A stretch of 64,000 nucleotides of DNA from Adhaeribacter swui (GCF_014217805.1 NZ_CP055156.1:372001-436000); one strand, 5' to 3'. Positions 1-9,598 are shown, counted from the stretch's first letter. The notes: generated from the letters alone by a model not told the origin. A program made the numbers and translations.

Positions 1-2114
1 ACTTGTTTGCCATCGGAGCTAAATAAAGCTACCTGCATTTTTTCCGGGCCGGTTACGGTAACTTCCTGGTTGGCCGGGTTCGGGAATACCGCAATATTTA
101 GCCGGGCTTTTTCTTCTTCCGAAATACCGGTTCCGGTTCTTAATTGTTGAGTCAGGTAAAACAAGCCCCCCCCGGTGTTACCCGCAATTATTTCGGGTTG
201 TTTATCGCCATTTAAGTCAGCGGCTGCCAAGGCTACATGGGTGCCCAAGCGGCTTCTTACGGCCGAGTTACTAATGCTATTGGCGAATAAAGCAGGCGTT
301 TCGGTAAAATTAGCCGATAAATCGGCCATAAAATTGGCGTATATTCTAATTACTCCCCGGTTATCTACGGTTAGCAATTCGGGAGAATTATCGTTGTTTA
401 AATCAGCAATTAAAGGGTATAAGTTGCGATTGGCTTCTTCCTGAAATTCGATACCGCCAAATTTTTCGTTTTCCAGCGTAAATACGGGTTGAGCGGCCGT
501 ACCGGTGTTACGGTAAAAAAGCAAAGGCCCGCTGGTATCGGAAATCAGAAAACTGGCCGCCACGATAGCATCCTGGTCGCCATCGTTATCCAGGTCGTAA
601 AAAACCGCTACATCGCCGGTGTTTTCGCCGATATCTAAAGATTGCACTGCACTTACATTAAAACGAAACGGTTGTTCGGCGGCGGCTTGGTTTAAAATAT
701 ATTTATTGCTGCCCGTTGAGCTGTTGAGTATGCTAAAGGTAAGGTCCAGGCGGCCATCGTTGTTTAAATCGGCAAAGCGCGGTTTTATGCCCTGTAGTCC
801 TAAAGTAGATAAATTGGCATAATCATCGGTTTCTAAACGGAACTCGGGTGCAGTAGCCGAACCAATATTGGTGTATAAACTAATACTGCTCACCATGTTA
901 TCACCTTTCATGGTGGCGTAGTTACCTACCAGCATATCCAGGTCGCCGTCGGCGTCTACATCAGCAAAAGCCGGGGCGCTGTCTTCGCCTAAGTCCAGCA
1001 CGAAATTTTGTAAAAAATTATTTTGCAAAAATTCAAATGCCGGACTGGCATTGGCCGCAGCGGTGTTGCGGTACAGCCAGATAGATTGGTTGGTATTAAT
1101 GCCATCCATGTTAGCGGGCAGATACGGCGAAACCAACAAGTCGGGCACATTATCAAAAGTTACGTCTTCGTAGTAAGCGGCCAGAAATTGCCGGAAATTA
1201 GCAGGTGTGGTATTATCCGGAAACGTTTTTTTTACGCCGGAGCTACTCATTACAGCTTTGGTTGGCGTACCTTGGTTGGTAATTTGTACTAGTTCGCTGC
1301 AAGGATCGCCCCCGATTAAAACATCTTTATCCTGATCGTTATCCAGGTCTAGGGCCAAAATGGTTACGGGCACGCTATGTTTGGTGCCGGTAGTACGGCA
1401 AGCCGAATTAAACATAAAACTACCGCAGGCATCTTCGCACTTGGTTAATTTGCCCCACCAGGCATCTTCGAGCTTAAACCGCAAACTATCCGGCGACAAG
1501 TTATCTTCTACCCGCATGTTTTTGTATAACTGTATGGTGTGGCCCGAGTAAAAATCAAAACAAAGAATATCCAGGTCGCCGTCGTTATCCATATCGGTAA
1601 TAGCGGGTAAATCGTCGCCGCTTACCTGTAAATTTACGCCGTTGTTAAACCGCACAAAATCTTCTTTTAAAGCAAATCGTAAAGGGCCGTTTACCGGCGT
1701 TACGTTTTCGTAAACCCTTATGCCCAGATTGCTCTTGGTAAATAAATCTTTGCGGCCATCTTGGTTAAAGTCGCGTAACACCACCCAATCCGATAAACTA
1801 TCCGGGAAAAACGCCTCGTATTCTGGTTGATATTGCCAGGACCATTGTCCGTTTATTTGCTGCGCCAGGTACGTAGAAACTTTATTTTGCGTGCGATCAA
1901 AAACAAATAAATCCTCGATATCGTCTTGGTTTAAATGAATTTTAGAGAATACCGCGCTGTTTAATCCGCCAGCCCAGGGATTATTTAAAATATTCGTACC
2001 ATCGCTTATTTTTACGTTATTTTGATAACGAAATTCATAATATTGCTGCCCGAAACCGCGGGTGCTCATTCCGGAAAAACAGACAACCAATAAACAAAAC
2101 AAAATATTTTTCAT
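1..2114 (-). CDS. Secreted FG-GAP/VCBS repeat protein with type IX sorting tail (3' end outside window)
   Basis: The reading frame runs from an ATG at 2112-2114 to the window edge without a stop, giving about 704 residues. Residues 1-22 form a signal peptide ending near GFGQ. The body carries repeated calcium-loop motifs typical of FG-GAP/VCBS repeats, such as DFNQDGRKD, DMDNDGDLD, DVDADGDLD, DLNNDGRLD and DLDNDGDQD, which usually fold into an extracellular beta-propeller. The last visible residues include VFPNPANQEVTV, the start of a type IX secretion type A sorting domain, so the protein is probably exported by SprA and processed by PorU, both encoded in this window. It is divergent from murF with a 42 bp gap. 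The ligand or substrate is unknown. Confidence 0.88.
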   Translation of the reverse strand, partial: MKNILFCLLVVCFSGMSTRGFGQQYYEFRYQNNVKISDGTNILNNPWAGGLNSAVFSKIHLNQDDIEDLFVFDRTQNKVSTYLAQQINGQWSWQYQPEYEAFFPDSLSDWVVLRDFNQDGRKDLFTKSNLGIRVYENVTPVNGPLRFALKEDFVRFNNGVNLQVSGDDLPAITDMDNDGDLDILCFDFYSGHTIQLYKNMRVEDNLSPDSLRFKLEDAWWGKLTKCEDACGSFMFNSACRTTGTKHSVPVTILALDLDNDQDKDVLIGGDPCSELVQITNQGTPTKAVMSSSGVKKTFPDNTTPANFRQFLAAYYEDVTFDNVPDLLVSPYLPANMDGINTNQSIWLYRNTAAANASPAFEFLQNNFLQNFVLDLGEDSAPAFADVDADGDLDMLVGNYATMKGDNMVSSISLYTNIGSATAPEFRLETDDYANLSTLGLQGIKPRFADLNNDGRLDLTFSILNSSTGSNKYILNQAAAEQPFRFNVSAVQSLDIGENTGDVAVFYDLDNDGDQDAIVAASFLISDTSGPLLFYRNTGTAAQPVFTLENEKFGGIEFQEEANRNLYPLIADLNNDNSPELLTVDNRGVIRIYANFMADLSANFTETPALFANSISNSAVRSRLGTHVALAAADLNGDKQPEIIAGNTGGGLFYLTQQLRTGTGISEEEKARLNIAVFPNPANQEVTVTGPEKMQVALFSSDGKQ

Positions 2115-2149
2115 ACAGGTAAGTAACGCTATCAGCGTAGTAATCTATA

Positions 2150-2157
2150 CAAATATA
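2150..2157 (-). promoter_or_regulatory. Putative -7 promoter element for the FG-GAP gene
   Basis: On the minus strand these bases read TATATTTG, matching the Bacteroidota -7 consensus TAnnTTTG. It lies 35 bp upstream of the FG-GAP start codon. Its last base on the plus strand is the A of the murF ATG, so the promoter touches the divergent start codon. No clear -33 TTTG partner was seen. Confidence 0.45.
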
Positions 2158-3455
2158 TGGCAGAAACCATTTCGTTGCTTTATAATAAATACTTGGAATG
2201 TACGGCCGTTAGTACTGACTCGCGGGCCGACCAGAACAACAATTTATTTTTTGCCTTACACGGCCCCAATTTTAATGGTAACCAGTTTGCGGCCCAGGCT
2301 TTGGCTAAAGGGGCCCGATACGCCGTGGTAGACGACCCAGCACTGGCCAGCGACCAAATAATTGTGGTGCCCGATACCTTACAAGCCCTGCAGGAACTCG
2401 CCCAATACCACCGGCGGCAATTAACTATTCCGGTAATTGGTATTACGGGGTCTAACGGCAAAACCACTACCAAAGAATTAATTCACGCGGTTTTAAGCCA
2501 GCGGTTTAATACCGTATACACCAAAGGCAATTTAAACAACCATATTGGCGTACCGCTTACTATACTTACCATTAAGCCCGAACACCAGATTGCCATTATT
2601 GAAATGGGCGCCAACCACATTGGTGAAATAGAACAGCTTTGCAATATTGCCGAGCCTACGCATGGCATTATCACCAACATTGGCAAAGCACATCTGGAAG
2701 GTTTTGGCAGCCTGGAAGGGGTAGCCCGGGCTAAAAGCGAGTTATACATGCACCTGCTCCGCAATAAGGGAACAGCCTTTATCAACTCACAAAACGAACA
2801 TTTGCAGCGCATGGGCAGCCGTTTACCCATTAAAATAACGTACCCGGCGCCCGGCGATTTTTTCCATTGCAAGTTTATTTCGGCCTCGCCTTTCGTGGTT
2901 TACGAGTCCGAAAACAACGAAATTGTTACCACTCAAATTATCGGGGAGTATAATTTTGAAAATATAGCCGCGGCATCGTGCATCGGAAAATATTTTAACG
3001 TGCCCTTAACTAAAATTAATGCGGGCGTAGCCGGTTATGTGCCTACGAATAACCGCTCCCAGATTATACAAAAAGGCACCAATACCATTTTGCTGGACGC
3101 CTACAATGCCAACCCATCATCCATGACGGCCTCGGTGAACAATTTTGCCCATGCCGAAGCCGCGCGCAAGGTACTTATTTTGGGTGATATGCTGGAGTTA
3201 GGCACCTCGAGTACCGATGAACACGCCAAACTCGGGAAATTAGTAGCCGGTTTTCCTTTTGATGTGGTGCTACTGTGTGGCCCCGAAATGCAGCAAGCCA
3301 GTGCCTATGTCCCGGCAGCTCATCACTTTGCCACCAAAGCCGACCTGAAACAATGGCTACTGAATAACCCGGTGCAGAACAGCTTTGTTTTAATTAAAGG
3401 CTCCCGCGGCATGAGCTTAGAATCTTTACTGGATTATTTAGAGCCGGGCAGTTAA
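2157..3455 (+). CDS. murF: UDP-N-acetylmuramoyl-tripeptide--D-alanyl-D-alanine ligase
   Basis: MurF is the last cytoplasmic amino-acid ligase of peptidoglycan precursor synthesis: it adds D-Ala-D-Ala to UDP-MurNAc-tripeptide with ATP. The 432-residue protein has the TDSR motif at about residue 20 (UDP-sugar binding), the Mur ligase P-loop GITGSNGKTTTKE at 95-107, the central EMGANHIGEIE segment, and a C-terminal domain with LDAYNANPSSM and ILGDMLELG, which are typical of MurF. Length is normal for the family. The ATG is the only sensible start. It stands alone: the neighbour on the left is divergent and rfbC on the right is convergent, with 47 bp between stops. No other mur or fts genes are in the window. 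Confidence 0.96.
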   Translation: MAETISLLYNKYLECTAVSTDSRADQNNNLFFALHGPNFNGNQFAAQALAKGARYAVVDDPALASDQIIVVPDTLQALQELAQYHRRQLTIPVIGITGSNGKTTTKELIHAVLSQRFNTVYTKGNLNNHIGVPLTILTIKPEHQIAIIEMGANHIGEIEQLCNIAEPTHGIITNIGKAHLEGFGSLEGVARAKSELYMHLLRNKGTAFINSQNEHLQRMGSRLPIKITYPAPGDFFHCKFISASPFVVYESENNEIVTTQIIGEYNFENIAAASCIGKYFNVPLTKINAGVAGYVPTNNRSQIIQKGTNTILLDAYNANPSSMTASVNNFAHAEAARKVLILGDMLELGTSSTDEHAKLGKLVAGFPFDVVLLCGPEMQQASAYVPAAHHFATKADLKQWLLNNPVQNSFVLIKGSRGMSLESLLDYLEPGS

Positions 3456-3502
3456 AGTTGATTGTCAGCCGGAGCAAAAGTTTAAAATTTTAAAATTATA
3501 AT

Positions 3503-4045
3503 TTAAAACTGAGAGTTTAGCTCTTGCAGCGTGGGTAAAACCACATCTTTAGGCGAGATAATGGCGTCGGTAATGCCCCAATCAATACCTAAGGCCGGAT
3601 CGCTCCATAAAAGCCCCCCTTCGGCAGCCGGGTGGTAATAATTGCTGCATTTATACAGGAAAATGGTGTTATCGGTTAAGGCGGCAAAACCGTGCGCAAA
3701 ACCTTCCGGAACAAAAAACATATTTCCTTTATTGGCATCAAGTTCGCAGGTAATGTGTTGGCCGTAAGTAGGCGAATTTTTCCGGATATCCACGGCTACA
3801 TCTAAAACCCGGCCGGCCGCTACCCGCACCAATTTGGCTTGCGCGTAAGGCGGATTTTGGAAATGCAAGCCCCGTAATACCCCTTTCTGCGACAGTGATT
3901 GATTATCCTGCACAAACTCGGTGGTAATGCCATTTTCGGCAAAAATCCGATAGCTGTATGATTCAAAAAAATAACCCCGGGCATCGCCGAACCGGCGCGG
4001 TGTAATCTCAACGGGACCTTCTATCGCGAAGCGCTTAAATTCCAT
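3503..4045 (-). CDS. rfbC: dTDP-4-dehydrorhamnose 3,5-epimerase
   Basis: This 180-residue cupin epimerises C3 and C5 of dTDP-4-keto-6-deoxyglucose in dTDP-L-rhamnose synthesis. The family signature RGLHFQNPP holds the catalytic His61. FVPEGFAHGF at 112-120 and the Tyr near residue 131 are also family-typical, and the GLLWSDPALGIDW tail is characteristic. Length is normal. The usual partners rfbA, rfbB and rfbD are not adjacent; the next gene upstream in the same direction is a glycosyltransferase 108 bp away, so the two may serve one surface polysaccharide. Without rfbABD nearby, a related C3/C5 or C3-only epimerase acting on another dTDP-sugar cannot be excluded. Confidence 0.93.
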   Translation of the reverse strand: MEFKRFAIEGPVEITPRRFGDARGYFFESYSYRIFAENGITTEFVQDNQSLSQKGVLRGLHFQNPPYAQAKLVRVAAGRVLDVAVDIRKNSPTYGQHITCELDANKGNMFFVPEGFAHGFAALTDNTIFLYKCSNYYHPAAEGGLLWSDPALGIDWGITDAIISPKDVVLPTLQELNSQF

Positions 4046-4099
4046 GAAACGATTTTTAATTATTCTTGAATGGCCTGGGCCAAAGATTTAAATTAAACG

Positions 4100-4107
4100 C
4101 AAAAATA
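4100..4107 (-). promoter_or_regulatory. Putative -7 promoter element for rfbC
   Basis: The minus strand reads TATTTTTG (TAnnTTTG), 54 bp upstream of the rfbC ATG. A TTTG that could be a -33 element lies at 4131-4134 on the same strand, 23 bp further upstream, a little wider than the usual Bacteroidota spacing. This would give rfbC its own promoter inside the rfbC/glycosyltransferase gap. Confidence 0.45.
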
Positions 4108-4153
4108 CCGAAACAACTACCGGCGAATAGCAAATTTTAAAAAATTTAAATTT

Positions 4154-5272
4154 TCAACGAACTTTTACCGCCACCGAATTTACCACCGTTAAATATTTAT
4201 CGATGACAAACTGCTCGTCGAACTTGGTAACGGCGAGCTGGCGGCTGGCGGCGCCCATTCTTTTTAGTTCCTGATCGGGAAGTAAGTAAATTTGTTCCAT
4301 TTTGGCGGCTAAATCGGTGGCATTACGGGCTTCGCAGAGCAAGCCGTTCTGCCCATCAATTACGGTTTCTTTGCAACCAGGCACGTTGGTCGTAATAATG
4401 GGTTTGCCTAGCGCAGCCGCTTCGAGTAAGGTTTTGGGCGTACCCTCGCGGTAAGAAGGCAACACCACGCAATCCGTTTTTAAAATGCACGAAGCTACGT
4501 CTTCGGAAGTACCTAAATACGCAATGGCACCTTCATTTACCCAGGCCATAAACGTAGTCTTTTTAATTCCCACGTTGCCGGCTTCGTCAAAACTACCGAG
4601 TAACTGACAGCGAACCTCCGGGTATTTTTGCTTGAGTAGTTTACTGGCTTCCACAAATTCCACTACGCCTTTTTCGTAGAGTACCCGGCCAATCATTAAA
4701 AAAGTAAAGGGTTGTTGACGGGTAAAAACCGGCGCCGGCACAAACTGGCGGGTATTAATGCCCGAACCGGGTAACACATCTGTGATGGAAGACTTTACAA
4801 GTTTATAGTGAAAGAATAATTCGCGGTCATCAGGGTTTTGAAAAAATACTTTTACCGGAAACCGGAAAGCCAAGCGGTATAAACTTAAAGCTACTTTAGA
4901 AACCAGGTTGCGCACAATAAACACTGTACCTAAACCCGACACGTTATTTACCGTAGGAATGCCAGCCAACCTGGCCGCCAGCGTACCGTAAATATTGGGT
5001 TTAATGGTGTATTGCAGAATTACATCGGGCTGTACTTGCCGGTAAACAGCGTAAAACCGCTTAATTAACAGCATATCCTGCACAGGGTTGGTGCCTTTGT
5101 TTTCCATCAGAATGGGTACGTACCGGCAACCCGCGGCCTCTAAGCGGGGCGAGTACGCATCCGGGGGAGCTATGGCTACTACTTCGTGCCCGGCCGCCTG
5201 CAGGGCTTTAATCAAATTCAGCCGAAAATTGTAGATGTTCCAGGAAGTATTAATAACAATAGCAATCCGCAT
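4154..5272 (-). CDS. Glycosyltransferase family 4
   Basis: This 372-residue GT-B enzyme most likely transfers a sugar during surface polysaccharide or O-antigen-type glycan assembly on the cytoplasmic face of the inner membrane. The N-terminal half has the Glyco_trans_4 fold start (IVINTSWNIYNFRLNLIKAL) and the ILQYTIKPNIYG segment seen in N-acetylgalactosaminyl-transferase-like members (PglA/CapM type). The C-terminal half has FLMIGRVLYEKGV and the EX7E motif EGTPKTLLE, which binds the donor nucleotide sugar. Length is normal. The neighbour rfbC in the same direction suggests a deoxysugar-containing glycan. Donor and acceptor cannot be read from sequence. Confidence 0.9.
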   Translation of the reverse strand: MRIAIVINTSWNIYNFRLNLIKALQAAGHEVVAIAPPDAYSPRLEAAGCRYVPILMENKGTNPVQDMLLIKRFYAVYRQVQPDVILQYTIKPNIYGTLAARLAGIPTVNNVSGLGTVFIVRNLVSKVALSLYRLAFRFPVKVFFQNPDDRELFFHYKLVKSSITDVLPGSGINTRQFVPAPVFTRQQPFTFLMIGRVLYEKGVVEFVEASKLLKQKYPEVRCQLLGSFDEAGNVGIKKTTFMAWVNEGAIAYLGTSEDVASCILKTDCVVLPSYREGTPKTLLEAAALGKPIITTNVPGCKETVIDGQNGLLCEARNATDLAAKMEQIYLLPDQELKRMGAASRQLAVTKFDEQFVIDKYLTVVNSVAVKVR

Positions 5273-5305
5273 ACCCGCTTTTAGTCAAACCCTGTTTTAG
5301 CGGGG

Positions 5306-5313
5306 CAAAGATA
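5306..5313 (-). promoter_or_regulatory. Putative -7 promoter element for the GT4 gene
   Basis: The minus strand reads TATCTTTG (TAnnTTTG), 33 bp upstream of the glycosyltransferase ATG. No convincing -33 element was seen. Confidence 0.42.
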
Positions 5314-5573
5314 AGCAGTTGGATTAAAGTTTTCGCTAAAGCCGTTTAAGTTATCCTGCTCCGATTTTTTAAATTTTTGGCTGCCTTGTGGCTAAACAAA
5401 CCTATATTAGCAGCCTTTTCACTTTATTTAATTCTTATTTTGTCCGGTTTTTAATGCTTGAAAAGCAATTTTTTTTAAAATAGCAGGAAGGTTATAAATG
5501 CATCCATGAACCATATAGATGGCCTTTTTGAAAAAAAAACCGTACACTTTCTATTTTAATTTGATTACTACTT
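5314..5573. other. Divergent intergenic region before hflX
   Basis: The gap between the glycosyltransferase and hflX starts is 301 bp in all, including the promoter element at 5306-5313. The remainder is AT-rich and includes one of the recurrent TTTAAA-type tracts near 5370 and an A-tract near 5530. No perfect TAnnTTTG was found on the hflX side and no ORF or hairpin of note was seen. Confidence 0.6.
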
Positions 5574-6800
5574 ATGGCTAAGAAATTACATGATACCGCT
5601 AAAATGCAGGAAACAGCGGTTTTGGTAGCAGTGCCTTCTAAAACACAAGCGGATGAAAAAACCGAAGAGTACCTGAATGAGTTGGCTTTTCTGACCGAAA
5701 CAGTAGGGGCACAAACTATAAAACGTTTTATTCAAAAATTAGATAAACCCGATATCCGCACTTACGTGGGCAAGGGCAAGCTCGAAGAAATTAAAGCTTT
5801 TGTTACGGAGTTTCAGATCGACATGGTTATTTTCGACGATGACCTGACACCCTCCCAAGTGCGCAACCTGGAAGCCGAGCTGAAAGTGAAGATTGTAGAC
5901 CGCAGCTTATTAATCCTGGATATTTTTGCTTTACGCGCTAAAACCGCCCAGGCCCGCACCCAGGTAGAAATGGCGCAGTACCAATACTTTTTACCCCGCT
6001 TAACCAATCTCTGGACGCACTTGTCGCGGCAAAAAGGCGGCGTGGGCATGCGGGGTCCGGGGGAAACGGAGATTGAAACTGACCGCCGGATTGTGCGGGA
6101 TAAAATTGCTTTGCTCCGCGATAAACTCGAAAAACTAGATAAACAAAACTACCAACAACGCAAGTCGCGCACCGAAATGGTACGGGTAGCCCTGGTGGGT
6201 TATACCAACGTGGGTAAATCTACGCTCATGAATTTACTTTCTAAATCCGAAGTTTTTGCCGAGAACAAATTATTTGCGACGGTAGATGCTACGGTGCGCA
6301 AAGTAGTAATTAACCGCATTCCGTTTTTGCTCTCCGACACCGTAGGTTTTATCCGCAAGTTACCTACCCGTCTCATCGAAAGTTTTAAATCTACCCTCGA
6401 CGAAATTCGGGAAGCTGATTTGCTGGTGCACGTGGTAGATATTTCGCACCCGGGCTTTGAAGAACACATGGAGGTGGTAAATAAAACTTTAAAAGAAATT
6501 GACTCAGCCGAAAAACCGGTGTTGCTGGTTTTTAATAAAATTGACCAATACCGTGCCCAGGAAGCCGAAGAACTAAACGACATGGGTGAAGGCACTGAAA
6601 AACCTACGCTGGAAGACTTGCGGCAAACCTACATAGCCAAAATGCATAACCCGGCTATTTTTATTTCGGCCACCGACCGGACAAATATTGATACCTTACG
6701 CGACGAGTTGTTTGCGCGGGTAGCGGCTATTCACTACGAACGTTACCCCAACGTGCTTCCACCCACCGAAGAAGAATTTACAACGCCCGAAACAGTATAA
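5574..6800 (+). CDS. hflX: GTPase HflX
   Basis: HflX is a ribosome-associated GTPase that splits stalled or stress-arrested 70S ribosomes. The 408-residue protein has the HflX N-terminal domain (including TYVGKGKLEE and FDDDLTPSQVRNLE), the glycine-rich linker GVGMRGPGETEIETDRR, then a G domain with G1 GYTNVGKST at about 207-215, G3 DTVGF and G4 NKID. Length is normal for Bacteroidota HflX. It is followed by sixA after 159 bp. No hfq-like gene is adjacent, unlike the proteobacterial arrangement. Confidence 0.96.
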   Translation: MAKKLHDTAKMQETAVLVAVPSKTQADEKTEEYLNELAFLTETVGAQTIKRFIQKLDKPDIRTYVGKGKLEEIKAFVTEFQIDMVIFDDDLTPSQVRNLEAELKVKIVDRSLLILDIFALRAKTAQARTQVEMAQYQYFLPRLTNLWTHLSRQKGGVGMRGPGETEIETDRRIVRDKIALLRDKLEKLDKQNYQQRKSRTEMVRVALVGYTNVGKSTLMNLLSKSEVFAENKLFATVDATVRKVVINRIPFLLSDTVGFIRKLPTRLIESFKSTLDEIREADLLVHVVDISHPGFEEHMEVVNKTLKEIDSAEKPVLLVFNKIDQYRAQEAEELNDMGEGTEKPTLEDLRQTYIAKMHNPAIFISATDRTNIDTLRDELFARVAAIHYERYPNVLPPTEEEFTTPETV

Positions 6801-6959
6801 ATTTTAAGAATTATTTGTTCTGATGAAGATTCCTGCTTTTGCTCCTTACTTGCTGCTATTGCTGCCAATTTTTAAAATTTTACCAAAAGCACCAATTAAA
6901 ACCAGAAGATAAAACGAACCCCTACCTGTAGGAATGAAGCCATAAAATAATTGCCTGCT

Positions 6960-7454
6960 ATGAAAACCTTATACCTGCTACGCCACGCCAAATCGAGTTG
7001 GGAATTTGAGGAATTAAGCGATCACGACCGGCCCTTAAACAAACGGGGCCGGCACGATGCGCCTTTAATGGGCCGGGAATTAGCTTCGCACGAAATTAGT
7101 CTGGATTTAATTGTTTCTAGTTCGGCGGTGCGGGCGCTTACTACAGCCTCGCTGGTGGCCAAAGAACTGGAGTACGACACCGAAGAAATTGTTATAAACG
7201 AAGGTATTTACGAAGCCGATACGCCGGGGCTTTTAACCATTATTAAACAAACGCCCGATAACCTGGATACCGTAATGCTGGTGGGTCACAATCCGGAAAT
7301 TACCGAATTAGCCAATCTTTTATCGCCCGAACACCTTGCCAGTATGCCTACCGCAGCAGTGGTGGGCCTGCGGTTTAACTGCGAAGCCTGGGCCGAAATC
7401 AGTCAGGAAAACGCGGCGTTGGTACTCTACGATTTTCCGAAAAACCACATATAA
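6960..7454 (+). CDS. sixA: Histidine phosphatase family protein, SixA-like
   Basis: This 164-residue protein belongs to the small RHG-type histidine phosphatases of the SixA group, which remove phosphate from phosphohistidine proteins. MKTLYLLRHAKSSW places the catalytic Arg8-His9 at the N-terminus, and VGHNPEITELA supplies the second conserved His. I chose the ATG at 6960: a TTG nine bases upstream would add three residues before the first strand and is unlikely. It sits between hflX and ppk1 on the same strand with 77 bp to ppk1; association of a phosphohistidine phosphatase with polyphosphate genes is common in bacteria. The actual substrate is unknown. Confidence 0.87.
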   Translation: MKTLYLLRHAKSSWEFEELSDHDRPLNKRGRHDAPLMGRELASHEISLDLIVSSSAVRALTTASLVAKELEYDTEEIVINEGIYEADTPGLLTIIKQTPDNLDTVMLVGHNPEITELANLLSPEHLASMPTAAVVGLRFNCEAWAEISQENAALVLYDFPKNHI

Positions 7455-7531
7455 GTTACTCCATCTGTTTTTTTCCGTACTAACACGTACCGTTACTTAT
7501 TCGTAACGCTAACCGCGCTTTACCTGCTGCT

Positions 7532-9598
7532 ATGGAAAAAAATAAAAAAATTTTGAGCCGAGAACTAAGCTGGCTGGCTTTTAACCACCGGGTATTACAA
7601 GAAGCCCAAGATATTACCGTGCCTTTATTGGAACGCATCCAGTTTATGGCCATATTTTCTTCGAACCTCGACGAGTATTTTAAAGTACGCGTAGCCACGC
7701 TCAAACGCCTGATTCAGTTTAAGAAAAGCGATCGCCAAAAATTAACCCAGGACCCCAGCGAAGAACTAGACCAGGTTTTAACCGAAGTAGCCCACCAGCA
7801 AGAAGAATTAGGAGAAACGTTCCGGAACCAGATTGTACCGGCCTTACAAGCCGAAAAGATTTTTATTATCAACGAAAAAACCATCAAGCCTGATCAGGAA
7901 GAATTTGTGCGGGATTACTTTACCCGGAAAGTACAGCCTTTACTCGCCCCGGTAATACTCACATCCGATATAAATTTCCTTTTTTTAAAAGACCAGGTAC
8001 TTTACTTATTAATTGAGCTTACCAAACCGAAGCAACCCGCTGCCACGGCCATTTTGGAGGTACCCACCAAGCAACACGGGGGTCGGTTTGTAAAATTACC
8101 AACAAGCCATAAAGAGCGCTTTGTTTTATTTCTGGATGATGTAATCCGGTACAATTTAGCGCAACTGTTTCCGGATTATAAGGTAGCCAAAGCCTACGCC
8201 ATAAAAATTTCGCGCGACGCCGAGCTGGACATTGAAGAAGAAGTGTCGGATAATTTAATGGCTAAAATTAAGCGCAGCTTAAAAAAACGCGAAACCGGTT
8301 ATCCTTCGCGGTTGCTCTACGACAGCACCATGCCAAAAAACTTGCAGGATACCATTTGCCGGTTAATAGGCGTTACGTCCGAAGAATTAATAAAAGGCAG
8401 CCGCTACCATAATTTTCGGGACTTTTTTGGCTTTCCGGATTTTGATTTGCCCCATTTAAAATACCCGCCGCAGCCCACCTTGGCACACCCACAGCTGCAC
8501 GGGATTAAAAAATTATTCCCGCTAATTCGCCAGCAAGATTTCCTGGTGCATTACCCGTATCAGTCGTTTGATTACGTATTGCAGTTTCTAAACGAAGCCG
8601 CCAAAGATCCGGCGGTTACTACGGTTAGTGTAACCTTGTACCGGGTAGCCGATAAATCAAAAGTAGCCAAAGCGCTGGTAAAGGCCGCTAAACGAGGCAA
8701 AAGAGTAACCGCCGTCATTGAGCTAAAAGCTCGCTTCGATGAAGAATCGAACATTTACTGGGCACGCAAGCTGGAAAAAGCCGGTGCCACCGTAGTGGTG
8801 GGTTTACCGGGTTATAAAGTTCATAGCAAATTATGTTTAATAACCCGGCAAGAGAAAAACGGCCCGGTGCAATACGCGTATTTAAGTACCGGTAATTTTA
8901 ACGAAAAAACTTCGCGCATTTACGCCGACCACGGTTTATTTACCAGCGACACGCGCTTAACCAAAGAAGTAGAAAGCGTATTTCAGTATTTACTGGACCG
9001 CAACCCCGAAAACAAACAATTCCGGCATTTGCTGGTGGCTCCCTTTAACATGCGCGCCCGCTTCATTCAATCTATTAACCAGGAAATTAGGAATGCGAAG
9101 AAAGGATTGCCCGCCTACATTATAGCCAAGATGAACTCCCTGCAGGACGAGGCCATGATCTTAAAACTGTACGAAGCCAGTGCTGCCGGCGTGCGCGTGG
9201 ATTTGATTGTGCGGGGAATTTGCTGTTTAAACCCGGGAGTAAAAAATTTAAGCGAAAACATTACCGTGCGCAGCATTGTTGACCGTTACCTGGAGCACGC
9301 CCGGGTATTTATCTTTGCGAATAACGGCGAAGAAAAAATGTACATTTCCTCGGCCGATTGGATGACGCGTAATTTAAGCCGCCGGGTAGAAGTAGGATTT
9401 CCTATTTTCGATAACGTTTTGCAGCAAGAAATCCGGCACTTGATTGACTTGCAACTGCAGGATAACGTAAAAGCCCGCAATCCCAAAAATCAATACCTGG
9501 GTTCCGGGGCTTCCGCCGAAACCCGTTCGCAGTACACCACCTATACCTACCTGGAAAAATTAGAAGAACAAATTCCACCTCCTTCTAAATCAAAGTAA
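7532..9598 (+). CDS. ppk1: Polyphosphate kinase 1
   Basis: PPK1 reversibly makes long-chain polyphosphate from ATP. The 688-residue protein has the N-terminal domain (SRELSWLAFNHRVLQEA), the central domain and two phospholipase-D-like C-terminal domains. The autophosphorylated histidine is His431 in GYKVHSKL and the second conserved histidine is His589 in RYLEHARVF; both match the expected positions in the family (His435 and His592 in E. coli). Conserved segments VTLYRVADKSKV and STGNFNEKTSRIYADHG are present. Length is normal. The upstream sixA may be co-transcribed. No ppx is present in the window. Confidence 0.97.
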   Translation: MEKNKKILSRELSWLAFNHRVLQEAQDITVPLLERIQFMAIFSSNLDEYFKVRVATLKRLIQFKKSDRQKLTQDPSEELDQVLTEVAHQQEELGETFRNQIVPALQAEKIFIINEKTIKPDQEEFVRDYFTRKVQPLLAPVILTSDINFLFLKDQVLYLLIELTKPKQPAATAILEVPTKQHGGRFVKLPTSHKERFVLFLDDVIRYNLAQLFPDYKVAKAYAIKISRDAELDIEEEVSDNLMAKIKRSLKKRETGYPSRLLYDSTMPKNLQDTICRLIGVTSEELIKGSRYHNFRDFFGFPDFDLPHLKYPPQPTLAHPQLHGIKKLFPLIRQQDFLVHYPYQSFDYVLQFLNEAAKDPAVTTVSVTLYRVADKSKVAKALVKAAKRGKRVTAVIELKARFDEESNIYWARKLEKAGATVVVGLPGYKVHSKLCLITRQEKNGPVQYAYLSTGNFNEKTSRIYADHGLFTSDTRLTKEVESVFQYLLDRNPENKQFRHLLVAPFNMRARFIQSINQEIRNAKKGLPAYIIAKMNSLQDEAMILKLYEASAAGVRVDLIVRGICCLNPGVKNLSENITVRSIVDRYLEHARVFIFANNGEEKMYISSADWMTRNLSRRVEVGFPIFDNVLQQEIRHLIDLQLQDNVKARNPKNQYLGSGASAETRSQYTTYTYLEKLEEQIPPPSKSK

